Positions 10,798 to 22,600 of a stretch of 64,000 nt of DNA are shown here, piece by piece. This DNA is from Dipteris shenzhenensis (lineage: Eukaryota > Polypodiophyta > Polypodiopsida > Gleicheniales): the NCBI GenBank assembly GCA_047967505.1, contig CM106540.1; one strand, given 5' to 3'. A program made the translations under genes and the position numbers. Below the pieces are notes generated by a model. The model saw only the letters and a list, made by a program, of their open reading frames with translations, did not search any database and was not told the DNA's origin. Position 1 is the first letter of the stretch; each line of letters starts with the position of its first letter.

Positions 10798-12170
10798 TAT
10801 TGCCCACTTTCCCTCCTTGCGGGCCTGATCTCACTGTTGCAATAGAAAACGCCTCTCCTCAACCTGTAGTGGAGTGAGGTCCTCATCCATGGAGATCGCT
10901 GGCTGGTCTCGTAAGGTTGACCTACGACGTAAAGCCGAAAGTTGTGCCTGGGCGTCATGGAACCGTATGATTAGTGGTTGCTCTCGGTTGGGGTCCCTCC
11001 CAACTCGCCATGCTCTCTCAATCCTGTGCTCAGTCGCCCCTAGGGTAGTGGTCACAAAGGCCTGCTGATCTGCCATCGGTGTAGCCTCAGTGCGGGGAAT
11101 CCCACATACTCTAATGTTGAGAGCCTTGCTGGCTCTCCCGTTACTCTAGGAGGGTAGCCGAAGGGTTACCCTTGTAGGTTCCCGTTTGGCTACGTCAACC
11201 CATTTGGACGTCTCCTCGATGGCATATTGCATGCTTGCAATCTGTGCCTCCACAACCAGGGTGCTCCCTGGGACTGTACGTATGGCAGTGACCTCCTGTC
11301 GGAGCTGTGAGATCTCTTGTCTGAGCCCCTGAATAAGATCAGGCTGGACTCGGATAACTTGAGACTGCTCTTGTATGAGACGTGCCTGCTCCCTGGTGAA
11401 GCGTGTTTGCTCCTGTGCGAAGTGTGACATCTCCTTCTCGCGCTCTCGAATGCTTTGGACCTCCATCAGCAAGTACTCCCAAGTCTTTGATTGGTCAGCT
11501 CATCCATGCTCTAACGGAAACTGAAAGGACTGTGGCCTGAAAATGTGAGGATGAGACTAGAGGCTGGGTGATGACCGGGTAAGATGGGTGCGATACGGAG
11601 ACGATAGTGACCTGGAGGAGGCGATCCCAACGGGGTGTGGGAGCATGGGCTGACTGAGAGGCAGAGGGGAGAGAAAGGTCGAGTAGTGTGGGACAGTGTA
11701 TGACCCCTCCAAAGTAGGTGTCATAATCGGAGAGAGAACTGTAGTGGGAGAAGAAGGGAGAGATGGTGGCAGAGGCAATCCCTCTATTCTAGGGGAGGGT
11801 GGAGCAATCGATGTCATGGGTAGGGGTGTGTCAGAGGCAGTAGCTGTAACTGTAGGCGTAAGTGGAACTGAAAGTGTATCTGAAACTGGAACTAGAGCTG
11901 ACGACGCTGAAGCTGAAGCTGAGGATGGCGCTGAGGCTGAAGATGAGGATGTAGCTGAGACCGAGGCTGAGACTGAAGCTGAAGCTGAGGATGGCGCTGA
12001 GGCTGAAGATGAGGATGTAGCTGAGACCGAGGCTGAGACTGAAGCTGAAGCTGTGATTGAAGCTGAGGCAGAGGTGGGTCCTGCCTTTGCCTTGCTGTCC
12101 ACTCCGAGTCCATTGTGGTTGTAGTGTGTGTTCACATCTTCGAGTTTCAGTTGTGTTTGTTTCTGGCAGC
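10798..12170 (-). pseudogene. LINE A2 ORF1: low-complexity N-terminus, coiled coil, RRM, CTD
   Basis: From the minus-strand 5' side there is a Ser/Ala/Pro-rich N-terminus (about 12135-11557). A Gln/Glu heptad-rich coiled coil follows (11472-11280, with EQTRFTREQARLIQEQ), then KWVDVAKREP. An RRM-like start (LNIRVCGIPRTEA, near 11120-11085) comes next. The CTD-like end holds RIERAWRVGRDPN, QPLIIRFHD and ISMDEDLTPLQ (11040-10860). The layout parallels animal L1 ORF1p, which binds and chaperones LINE RNA. A frameshift near 11140 and gaps in the frame near 11500 break it. A 66-bp tandem duplication extends the N-terminal repeat. Confidence 0.65.
11909..12040. repeat. 66-bp tandem duplication in LINE A2 ORF1
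   Basis: The word gaggatggcgctgaggctga and its surroundings recur exactly 66 bp apart (11921 and 11987). The unit is a multiple of three, so it adds 22 codons to the low-complexity N-terminus without shifting the frame. It explains the long alternating-residue frames seen on both strands here. Confidence 0.85.
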
Positions 12171-12262
12171 TTTATCCGTATCCTTGCCACCTTTCCCCAT
12201 TTCGTTTGATAGATAGACCCGTGTTCGGTGTAGGTCCTAGTCTTACTGTAGGGTGGGAGCAT

Positions 12263-12787
12263 GTACCCCCCCCCCCCCCCAAATGATGGGAGGAACCCCC
12301 AAGGGGGCTAAGTGTAAGCGGAGAAGGAGGAGCTGCTGGCGAGGCTAGACGAGGAGGGAGGGAGCTGCAGGCGGAGGGGCTGGGGTGGAGTAGAAGTGGG
12401 GGAGAGAAGGACGCGGGGGGGAGCAGCAAGCGGAGCTGCAAACGGGGGAAGTGGAGGAAGGAGCAGGAGCGGAGTGGTGGAGAAGGGAGCTGCGGGATGA
12501 GGAGGGAGCTGCAGCAGCTGCAGCACAGCGCGGGAGGAGGTAGGAGCGCGGGAGGCAGAGGGAGCAGCACAGGAGGGAGGAGGAGCAGCGCAGGTGGAGG
12601 GGTGCGGGGAGCAGCGGGAGCTGCAGGCTGAGGCACCGGCGGGGAGCAGGAGTGGAGGGCAGGAGAGCAGCACCGGAGGAGGAGCTGTGCGGGCAGAGAA
12701 GGGTGGAGGGCAGGGGCAGAGCAGCAAGGGCGGGGCTGCAGGAGCGGGAGGGGAGGCTAGCGGGCGGAGCAGGAGAGGAGGGGGCAG
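12263..12787 (-). other. GC-rich 5' leader of LINE A2
   Basis: The segment is G- and purine-rich on the plus strand (ggagggagctgcag and gcggagc words), like the A1 leader, and begins near a poly-C run at about 12266-12281. It carries no plausible gene. It ends at the duplicated 22-bp motif beside the (GA)n tract. Confidence 0.5.
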
Positions 12788-12800
12788 AGCTTTTGCCAGC

Positions 12801-12850
<50 letters not shown>

Positions 12851-12875
12851 TTAAGCTTTTGCCAGCTGTATGGAG
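12788..12875. repeat. 22-bp direct repeats flanking (GA)n
   Basis: Two identical 22-bp copies starting agcttttgccagctg lie at 12788-12809 and 12854-12875. Between them is only a GA run of about 20 units plus tactta. This is the shape of a target-site duplication around an insertion reduced almost to its tail. The right copy continues into apparently unique intron sequence. Confidence 0.9.
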
Positions 12876-13009
12876 TTTCAGCTTGTTTGGGCAAAATATT
12901 TTTCCCTAGAAATGTGCTGATGGCTGCTACCCACCAAAACGTGTTTTGTAGTGACTCTTTTTTGTTATTGTTGTTGTTGTTGTTTTTTTTGTTGGGGGGG
13001 GGGGGGGGG

Positions 13010-13400
13010 GGGGGGAAGGTGAATGTCTATTAAGTATGACCAAAATACATTGAGACATAATAAGATCGTGTGAACACCTCATACCAAGTCATGCGGAATA
13101 GGAATGAGGCTGGTGTAACCAATCCAGATAGTGGAATTGCCACGATGGTGCTGTGCTGTGGGTGTATACATGAAGAATTCACCATGATCCCACTCTCTCC
13201 TGAAGGAAGCTCTTCTAGCCAATGCAGCACCAAAGGAGCCATGAATCCTGTTCCAAGTGTCCATGAGGGTGTGTACAATATCTTGCCAGATCCCTTAAAC
13301 TGACTGGAAGCCTCTGTGCATTGGGTCTCCAAATCTGCCATTTGTAAGACTGGAATGATCTCCCAAGTGGAGTCTAGGAGATGACGATGGTCTGTGCATT
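13010..13400 (-). mobile_element. LINE family B 3' fragment (B1)
   Basis: The minus strand contains VHTLMDTWNRIHGSFGAA followed by RRASFR, which aligns by eye with the C-terminal tail of other B copies ([22 protein letters not shown], at 36990-36930 and 47990-47930). It is preceded on the plus strand by T-rich sequence and a poly-G run of about 22 (12996-13017). This is where the 3' tail of the LINE should be. Only the last part of ORF2 is left. Confidence 0.65.
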
Positions 13401-13535
13401 CTAAGTAGTGTGATACTTGTTTAATGAGGCTAACCCTTTAGCAAAGCATTTATAATACAGGAAGGTCAAAAGAAGGTCTTACTGCTAAACATGACGAAAA
13501 TTAGTTTTTGTGAAACTAACCAGGAATTCTTGTAG

Positions 13536-13655
13536 ATTGAAGGAGTGCGGTTTATGTGGGAGAATTGCATCGAATCTTTAAAGAAAGTGAAGTCAGGAGA
13601 TCCAGGAAATGGTTGTATTCTTGCTCACAGCATGGGCCTTGGCAAAACACTGCAA
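13536..13655 (+). CDS. ATRX: ATRX exon 1 of window: helicase motif I
   Basis: The 120-bp exon (40 codons, phase 0 to 0) follows an acceptor ending ttcttgtag and ends at a gtaag donor. It starts [11 protein letters not shown] and holds the Walker A motif HSMGLGKT. The residues before it must come from an exon further upstream. No such exon was found in 1-13535, so that intron is probably longer than 13 kb. The stretch 13401-13535 is intron with no feature. Confidence 0.92.
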
Positions 13656-16600
13656 GTAAGCATGAAACTTTTTTATGTGCTGCATTCGTTTTATGATTTG
13701 AGAGGATATTGGTAGATTACTAGATTGAAATATTCTTCAATGTCAACAAGAAAAGTTGTATATCATGGTTTTAACAAGTGTGTTGCGGCTGTAGTAAAGT
13801 ACTGTCTGCTGCATCTGAAAAGAAACAGCGTCTGGTCTGTGATGAAACTGGGTTCAAGTTTTGGTTTATTAAAAGTCCTTTTTTAAAAATGCTTTTCATT
13901 GTTGCGGTACATTTGCCCAAGATTGTTATGACTTTTGATTTTTGTGGTACATTTGCCCAAGATTGTTAGGACTGCTCTTTCGTTCTGACATTATGCCCCT
14001 TACCTCAATAGAGGCAGTAGAAACTTAGTCTTTTGGTTGGTGTATGTGGTTGAATAATACAATCTTCATATCAGTATGCTTGTGACCTTCGGCTATGAAA
14101 GTGTGGATTTATCTCACATATGCATGGGAGAGTTGGTGTATTTGGTACGAAGAATGAATCCTCATATCATATGCATGTGACCTTTGGTTGCGAAAGCCGG
14201 ATGTGTCTCACATATGCTTTGGCTGAGTTATATGGTGGGGAACCTGGTGGCCTCCCATCACAAAACTGCAGCGGGCAACCCAGTTGTGCTAAGCAGTGAT
14301 GCTGGATACCATCTTCCAAAGCTATCCTCTGGCAAGGGAAGGAGGTAATGCATCATTTGCCTCCATCCGTAAGACCCGCTTACCCTGAATCCTGTATGTT
14401 GGAGAGACCGGATCGATGGAGAAGGCATGGCCTCCCTCCGTCAGAAAGGCAGCCACCCCCCAAGTGAAGTCACGCTGCATCCTCTGTGTCCTTGCAACCA
14501 TCCGGAAGGACCCCATCCAAATCCTCTCCAATGGGCAACTCCATGGGCCACCATCTAGAAGAAGTAAGAAATCTTTTGTGGTCTGCGACTTGTCCAGGAG
14601 CGTGAGCAAAATCCGGAGATAGTCTCTTGGGGAGCCTGCTGCTGAACCCAGTATCCTCTCTAGAAGGAGGTGTAACATGCAACGGTTAATGCACGTGAGA
14701 CCTTCTTTAAACCGTATTTTGAGGCACATGCGTATGCACAGGTTTAGGGTTAGAGAAATGTAGACGACACCAGATTGGGTCCTTGTACCCACTTAGGGCC
14801 CCCTTTCCCAAGGAGGGAAGAATTTGCTTTATACTTGGAGAACTATAAACACTCTCCTTCAGAGAGCTTGGGATGTAAGTTTGAGGATGACCCTTTGACA
14901 GTGAGAGCTGACCCACGAATGCTTGAGAAATAACCCAATCTCGACAAAGTCCAATGCTGCCCACACCATCGATGTAGACCACTGTGCAAGGCTATAGAAG
15001 AACCTTGTGCTGTCCCCGGGCATGTAGCAGTGCTGCGTGAGTGAGAGAGGTTAATGGAGGACGGAAAACTGAGAGATTTGGAGCTTCAGAAACTGTGTGA
15101 AAGCTGAGAGATGTGGAGCTAAAGAGAGCTGAGAATAGAGCCAAGAAAGAGCTGAAAACTAGAAAAGAAAGCTGCTGAAACAGAACCTGGGCTATGGTGC
15201 TGCGTAGGCACCTTCCTGGAATCACCAAAGGGCTGCTGAGTTTGCTGCTGTCCTGCAGGGAACTCTGGAGGGGCTAGAGGCTGCTGTGGATTGGAGGAGG
15301 CGGCTGAATTGCGAGTTGGACCCCCTTTTTATAGGGGGCTGTAGGGCTTGGTTGGCTAGTTGGGCCATTGAAGCCAGCCCTTAACCTGTCTAGGGAGGGG
15401 AGAAGGGTAGCCTATAAAAGGTGCCCTCCCCAGCCCTTTCTCCTTTGCTAGGAGCTGCCTCAGGGGGGGCCCTTCTGGGGCTGCTACCTTGACTACTGCT
15501 GTCCCCTTTACTTAGTCCAGCCCTAGGGGCCCTTCTTGGCTCCTACCCTAGGCTGACACCTAGACCTAGCTAAACCCTAAGATGGAAACACTAACCTATT
15601 GAGTTCTCCTGTGGGTACTAGTGAACAAGGACTGATCTAAGGCTTGAGAGATAGACCTACGTAGCTCGTGCCTAATTGTCCTTGGACTAGGGCTCACAAT
15701 TGGGTCACGGCATACGACAAAATCGCCTAGATTAGGGATCTACTTGCACTTGTCGATGTAGCAAGTTGCCACCTTGCACCCAAGTGCAGGTGTACATTCA
15801 ACAGAAGGGCACCTTCTCCACCCTATCCGAGTGCCCTACTCGTGCAAGCCAAAACCACACCCTCAAACCCCACCGCAGCTCCTAAAGAGGTTGTCCCTCC
15901 CATAACCAAAGACACCACCACATTCCCTCGTGCCTTGCCAAGACCGGAATCGGGTCAATGGTCCATACCTTGCCCAAATGGCTGACTACTCGATCCTCTA
16001 GCTCTCAACCATACGAAGGCCCCATTAATCTCTCGGTCCCCAACTGCCTCGAGCTGAAGAAATGCCCATCTGGCAGCCTTGGTATCTTGGTGGCTACCCT
16101 CACAGAATCGACCATAAGCCTAACACGGCCCCCAAATCCAAGATTTGTTGAACCTCCTTAGTCGATGGAGATATTTGATCACTTGAAAGCCTACGCCAAG
16201 GTGGAGGGGGGGGGGGGGGGGGGGGCTCTGAATTCAGCTAGGAGAATTTAGTGTAAAATCAGAGGCTTACTGTGGATCATTCATGCAAGAAGTAAAACCT
16301 AAAGCCGAGCCCAATTTTATCTTTGATTGGTCGGGGCCCCAAGGCATGCCATACATACTCGCTGGGAGCTGATCAAAGAGTAAAGAGAAGAGACTTCGTC
16401 TTGGGAATGTGGAAATAAGAGTAGCACTAGCACTTGAGCGTGGCAAGTGTGGCATAGCCTTTGCTCGATCCGGCCTTCATAACTGGTCTCATTGTTAAGC
16501 TTGAGCTGGAGAAAGCTCTCCTAGATATGTAAGGACGCAACCATCTCTACTAGCAACCTGTCCAAAGTGACTTGATGTCAATGCATGACTACCTTGGATG

Positions 16601-19600
16601 TGTTCAAGATCATAACCTTGGTTTTACCAAGGTTGACCTTCAAGTCATCTGTCCCACCAAACATCTGAAGTACAGTGTGATGTCGTTGGAGACCCTTAGC
16701 AAAAGAAGAAAGACCACATCGTCTGCATAGAAGAGAATATGAACCAAGAATCTAGCTAGAGCCTATGCCTCTTAGTGTCTCGATGAATGTATCTAGCTCA
16801 TCGAGAGAAGAGCCTCCCTTTCTTTCGTATATTGTAAGTAATGCAAGGAAGTTTTAGATCAATTGCAAAGGCTGGAAACCCTCCAGAGCTCCTCGTTGGA
16901 AGAAATGTCAGATTTCAGCTGGTTGCAGAAAATCTTTTGGAAGAGACTCAATCCCACAAGAATAGAAAAATCACTCTATTCTTTTGGCTTTTCTATTCAT
17001 GGTGGAGAATTATTTGGAAAGGGATTGCTAGGATCTTCAGCACCATTGTCCACCACTCTTTCTTCATGACCTGGGGTTTAGTTACTTGGCTTTTCCTTTC
17101 AGGTCCTCAGCTATTTTATGAGAGGCACGTCCACAGTCTCGTGATCAATACGAAAGATTGCCTGTTTAGCATCTCTTGAGTCCCTTACGCTTAGCAAATT
17201 GGCCAACCTACGTGTCGAGTACGGAGACATAGATATTGGACATGACATGCCCAAATTATGGTCTTATAGTGTTCCAAGCTCATGGGATCCCCTACCTCGT
17301 GGATATGCATGATGGTATTAAGGGTCTAGGGGTGAGGAGTGCAAACCGCTTCATTGAAAAGCTTTGCCAAGATTGAGGCTTAGATATTGAGTCCATATGC
17401 AATGTGATCTTTGTCTCGACCGGTATGTAGTTTCAGGGTTGCGGGTCAGATGTCACCGATGGTGAGCAATGCCCAAGAGTTGGACGAGGTAGCTGTGAGA
17501 GGTCGGGGACAACTGGGGAGAAATGTCATGTAGTGTACGTGCATAGGAGTACCAAAGGGTGCAGATGGTGAGAGTCTTTCAAGAAACAAGTCTTTGGAGT
17601 TGCTGTTAAAGAGGTTGATTATGTTTTGGTAGCTGAATGCCTGCTTCTTTTAGTGTAGCAAATGGCGATACTTTCGCATAGTCTTTGTGACACTTGAAAG
17701 ATGCTTGGTTTTGAATTTGAGTTGGCGACGTAATGCCTTACACTCAATATCGTATTGCCGACTTTCCCTTGCTATGGGCACATCCCGCTGTTGTAGGAGG
17801 GTATGTCTCTCCTCTACCTATAGAGGTGTGAAATCTTATCCATGTGAATGGGGTGGTGGTGGTTGAGTACTGTACGTTTCCATAGTGCTGCAAGGCAGGC
17901 TTGAGTTTCACTAAAATGGATGGCCAAGGGTGATCTTGAGTAGCGTCATGACCTATGTGCTAGGCTTCCTCAATGCCATGTTCTTGGACCTTAGGGTGAT
18001 TGTCTCAAATCTAGTGGCATCCGCAAATGGGGAGGAAGTGGGGGACGTGCATGGGATCGCTTGGACTCTGATGTTGAGAGCCGTGTTGGCTCTTTGCTAT
18101 TGCTCAAGTATAGTGGCTGAAACGGTGGCCTTTGTGGGCTCCCATTTTGCAAGGCCCACCCACCTAATAGTCTCCTTCATAGGTGATTGCATGGCGACTA
18201 TCTTGTTGGTCCACCGCACGAGACTAACTCCACGTGGTGGTGTAAATTGAGGTGAGCTTCTTATGGAGTCATGTAACCTTGTGGTTGAGGCTATAAATGT
18301 GATATGCCATGTGTCTCACGTGTAGGAGAAATGTGCTAGATCAGTTGAGAAGTGGGCTGACGATGAGTAGCAGAAACACTCTATGTTGTTCTATCATGAG
18401 GGACTGAAGATGGATTTGTATTGTGAGAGCATATTTTTATACTATGGTCTACACCCACTGTTGGGCGCTGATGATGTCAGTGGGGATGTCATAGTAGCTA
18501 GTCCTTGCTGTGCGTGATAGAGTTTATGGTTTTCACTTGTTTGTAGGTCCAACTCTCGGAGGACATGAGATGGTGTGTCTTCGTGAGGCTGCAAATAGGG
18601 TACCTTGAATAGGAAATCTGCTTGTTGTGCCAATAGATGTCCTAATGTGGGTCTGGCATGTGGAAGAGCTAGCTCAGGATCCCGTGCTTTGTGGTGGCCA
18701 CTGAGTGTGGGTGGAATCCCGAAAGCATGAAAAACCTCTCGCTCTTGTTTCTCTACAAAATGTCACTCGTAAAGGACAGCAAAGGCACTCTCTTTTCTCT
18801 TCCTCTCTCCCTCTCTCAACATATACACTAGGGCCTAGGACAATCGTCGGGCTGGACCCCCCTGAAGGTTTTTATTACTTGAGAGAAAACTGAGTACATG
18901 AGTTCAGTGTAGAAGCTGTACATTCATAAATCCAAGCGTAAAATGAATCATTACATGAGCTCTAAGGCTCCCCTTCTTGGCAACAAGCCACTTGTCAGTT
19001 TCTACTTTACTTTCCTAATTACATGCCACTAAAGGCAACTTTGGAGTCTTCGAAGCACTTGGTCACGCGAACCGCCTCCTAGACTCTTGGTAGGCTTCCG
19101 TAGCGCTTAGGAAAATAACTCTTCCTAGTCCCTGCAACAATTAATTTAAGCGCACCACCATGGCACCCTTTAATTGTTAGCGCTTTGCATGCAAATAATA
19201 CACTGTGGACTAATTCTAGTCACGGTGGGCGTCCCCACTGAACACATGTGCACACATTAAAAAAAAAAAAAAAACTCTGGTTGACCGAAGTCAACGCTCT
19301 TGATCATAATTGAGGGCTTTGACCAAGGGTCGAGGCACCTTAATTATAGTCAAGTCTCTCCAACTGAAGTTGGCACATCTTGGTTAACCGTAGTTAACCC
19401 TCTTGGCGTATGCCAAGTCTCGTTGACCGAAGTCAACACTCTCTGGCCGTAGTCAGCTCTGTAGTTCTCTGGTTAACCGTAGTTAACCCTCTTGGTAATG
19501 AACCAAGTCTCCTCGACCGAGGTCAGGTTTACTTGACCAGAGTCAAGTATCTTTGATCGTAGTCAATTCTTTGACCATTAAAAGAACTCTATAATTAACG

Positions 19601-22600
19601 CATATAAAACTCTTTAAATATGATTAAATAAATGGTCAACTGTACTTTGACTTAGGATATTTACATTGTGGTGACATCCCCTTGGCTTCTATTCAGTTGA
19701 CCTTAACTGAAAAGCTTTCTTGTAAACATCTAAAAGCTGTGGATGATCGGATAACATGTCTTCATCCATCCACTTGGCATCTAATGCCGTATAATTCTTG
19801 AATTTTACAAGATACTTGTAAAACTCCTTGCCCTGAGAGCCTTTGTGTACAGGATGGTACACAATCTTCTCTGGCTGAAGGACCTCCTCCAGCTCATCCA
19901 CTTCTGGTGGATCTTTTGATACTGGCTCTGTAGGCTCTGGACCCTGGAATTTCTTTAGAAAACTCACATGGAATGCATTGTGAATCCTCCAATGCTCTGG
20001 CAATGCTAACCTGTATGCAACCTCATTTATTCTTTCGGTAACCGTGAAAGGGCCATAGTATCTGGGAGATAACTTTGCATACACTTTCTGTTTGCCTTTA
20101 AACTTACGGAGCCTAGCTTTCTCGAATTTTAAAAGTACCCAATTCCGTACCTTGAGATCTAACTGTCTCCTATGCTTATCTGCAGCTCTTTTATGTTTCT
20201 CTTGAGACTTTTCGATTGCTGTCTGGACTTGGCTGAAAGCTGTGTGGAGGTCTCTCACAAACTGATCAGCTGCAAATATTTTGTCCTTGGTCCTGAGGAT
20301 AGGTGGCAGAATCACCTTTCCATAGATGACCTCAAAGGGGGCTTTCCCTGTAGAGCTGTGTACTGTATTATTGTAAGCAAACTCTACCAATGGTAGGTTT
20401 TTTTCCCAGTCTGAACCTTGGTCACCCACGTAGCATTTCAGCATATCCAATGCTGTAGAATTTGCTAGTTCGCTTTGACCATCTATCTGGGGATGGAAAG
20501 AAGAAGAAAAATTCAAATTCGTCCCCATATTATCAAATAAAGCTCTTTAGAATAGACTGGTCATTCTGGGATCTTGATCACTGACAATGGACTTAGGCAT
20601 ACCATGGTGCTTAAAGATTTGTGCCATGAAAAGCTTAGCCATATGATCTGCCTTTATGGTTTTGCAAACCGGAATGAAATGAGCGAGCTTGTTTAATCTA
20701 TCAATGATAGTCCAAATCCCATCATTCCCTGACTTTGATCTTGGCAAATAAAAAATAAAGTCCATTGTAATACTTTCCCACGGTGCCTGAGGCATGGGAA
20801 GAGGCATAAGTAGGCCAGGTACCTTCCGTTTACCATACTTCACTTTGTGACACGTAAGGCATTCAGTAACAAACTGATGTATATCTTTTCGCATCCCTGG
20901 CCAAAAGAAATACGTCTCTAGTGCTAGAGTTGTTGCTGTAATTCCTCTATGTCCAGCATACGGAGGTGCATGGCATTCCTCCAAAATCTTTTTCCTCATC
21001 TCCTGGGTGATGCATAGGGAGTCATCTTTCATTAGATACCCATCTTTCAGGGAATAATGACTGGTGGACTGCCCCTCTTGCATTTGCTGTAAAATCTCGC
21101 CAAAATCTGCATCATTAGCAGATTGCTCCCTCATGGCTTCCAGGTCCTGATGATAAGCAATAGTCACATTGTTGAGCTGGGGTCTTCGGGACAAGGCATA
21201 AGCCACTCTGTTCCAAATTCCTGGGGTATGGACAATCTGAAAATGATACATTGACAGCATATTTGCCCATTTCATATGCTTCTCGGAAAGTTTTGTCTCA
21301 GTTAAAAAATATCTTAGGCTTTGGTGATCTGTTTTAACAGTAAAATCTGCACCCAAAAGGTAATGCTTCCATGTGTTCACAGCATGAACTACAACCAATA
21401 ACTCTTTCTCATAGATTCCCAGATATCTTTCAGCATCACACAATCTTCGGCTCTCGTATGCTACTACATGTCCATTCTGATGTAATGCAGCCGAACACAC
21501 TCTCCACGAGCATCGCAATCAACATCAAAAGGTTGATAAAGATCTGGGACTATAAGAATAGGCTCTGTAGTCAACTTCTCCTTGAGTGTATTGAATGCTT
21601 TCTTCTGTGATATTCCCCATGTGAAGGCTGCATTTTTCTTAGTAAGGTCATGTAATGGAGCTGCGATATCAACAAAATGCCTGATGAATCTCTTGTAATA
21701 GGAGTAAAGTCCCAAAAAACTATAGACTTCATGCACAGTTTTCAACTTAGGCCATTGTTGGATAGCTCGGATCTTTGCTGGATCCATCTGTATCCCATTC
21801 TTGGATATTATATGCCCCAGATAATGGATCTCTTCCAAAAAGAATTCACTTTTCTTGCTATTGGCGAAAAGTTGATGATTTGAAGTTCTTGAAATACCAA
21901 AGGAAGATGTTCCCTCTGCTCTTCTTCTGTCTTTGAAAAGACTAGGATATCATGAAAGAAAGTACCCGTGAAATGCCTGTACTTTCGGAAGATGCGATCC
22001 ATCATTCTATTGAATGTGGCTGGAGCATTTGCCAACCCAAAAGGCATCACTAAGTATTCATACAACCCGAATGTAGTGCGAAAAGCTGTCTTATGCACAT
22101 CTTGCGGTTGTATTCTGACTTGATGATAGCCACTTTTCAAGTTTATCCTGCTGAAGACTGTTGCTCCTCTTAGTTGATGAAGCACATCATCTATGCGGGG
22201 TATCGGAAATCTATTTTTGATGGTCATCTTATTCAATGCACGATAATCAATGCACATTCAAAAAGAACGATCTTTCTTCTGTACTAAAAGTACTGGTGAG
22301 CAAAAAGGAGACGAGTTGGGCTGAATCAACCCTTTGGACAGCAAGTCCTGTACCTCGGCCAAAAAGGAGACGAGTTGGGCTGAATCAACCCTTTGGACAG
22401 CAAGTCCTGTACCTAGGCCATAATCTCCTCTCTTTGAGTCGCACTGACTCTATAAGGTGGTCTATTTGGTGTCTCACTACCAGGCATTAACTCTATCTGA
22501 TGATCTTTTGGTCTCTTTGGGGGTAACTCCCCTGGCAAAGCATCTAAAAAGCAATCTTTAAAGTTTACAAGAAACTGAAATTTATCTTTGTCTGCATCAT

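Larger units (their letters stand above)
6860..12787 (-). mobile_element. LINE family A copy 2 (A2), near full length
   Basis: This minus-strand element of about 5.9 kb has every expected part. From its 5' end these are a GC-rich leader (12263-12787), ORF1 (about 12160-10800), ORF2 endonuclease (about 10760-9550), reverse transcriptase (about 9480-8450), a C-terminal cysteine-histidine motif region (about 8380-7355) and a 3' UTR (about 7110-6860). Its 3' end, AATAAA-like followed by (CT)n on its own strand, is shared with copy A3. Frameshifts, stops and two changed catalytic residues make it inactive. It sits antisense to the ATRX gene, probably in an upstream intron. Confidence 0.8.
16263..18706 (-). 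mobile_element. LINE family A copy 4 (A4), truncated, interrupted and deleted
   Basis: The minus strand matches A2 in order. The post-RT region has [12 protein letters not shown] near 16345-16330. The RT region has words such as caagatcataaccttggttt at 16605-16625 and attggacatgacatgcccaa near 17235. ORF1 follows. At about 17760 the match passes directly from the linker after the endonuclease (A2 about 9725) to the end of ORF1 (A2 about 10800), so the endonuclease is missing. The 3' end stops at 16263 without the zinc motif. A plus-strand LINE B piece lies inside, and the chromovirus interrupts the 5' side with target duplication GTGGG. Confidence 0.65.

Noticed and set aside
11557-12135. Ser/Ala repeat protein or, on the plus strand, Ala/Glu repeat protein
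   Set aside because: The alternation comes from a 66-bp duplication in GCT/GAG-rich DNA. Position and orientation fit the N-terminus of LINE A2 ORF1.
14992-16161. Short frames without motif (14992-15228, 15958-16161)
   Set aside because: No homology, no codon or context support and no neighbouring exon signals.
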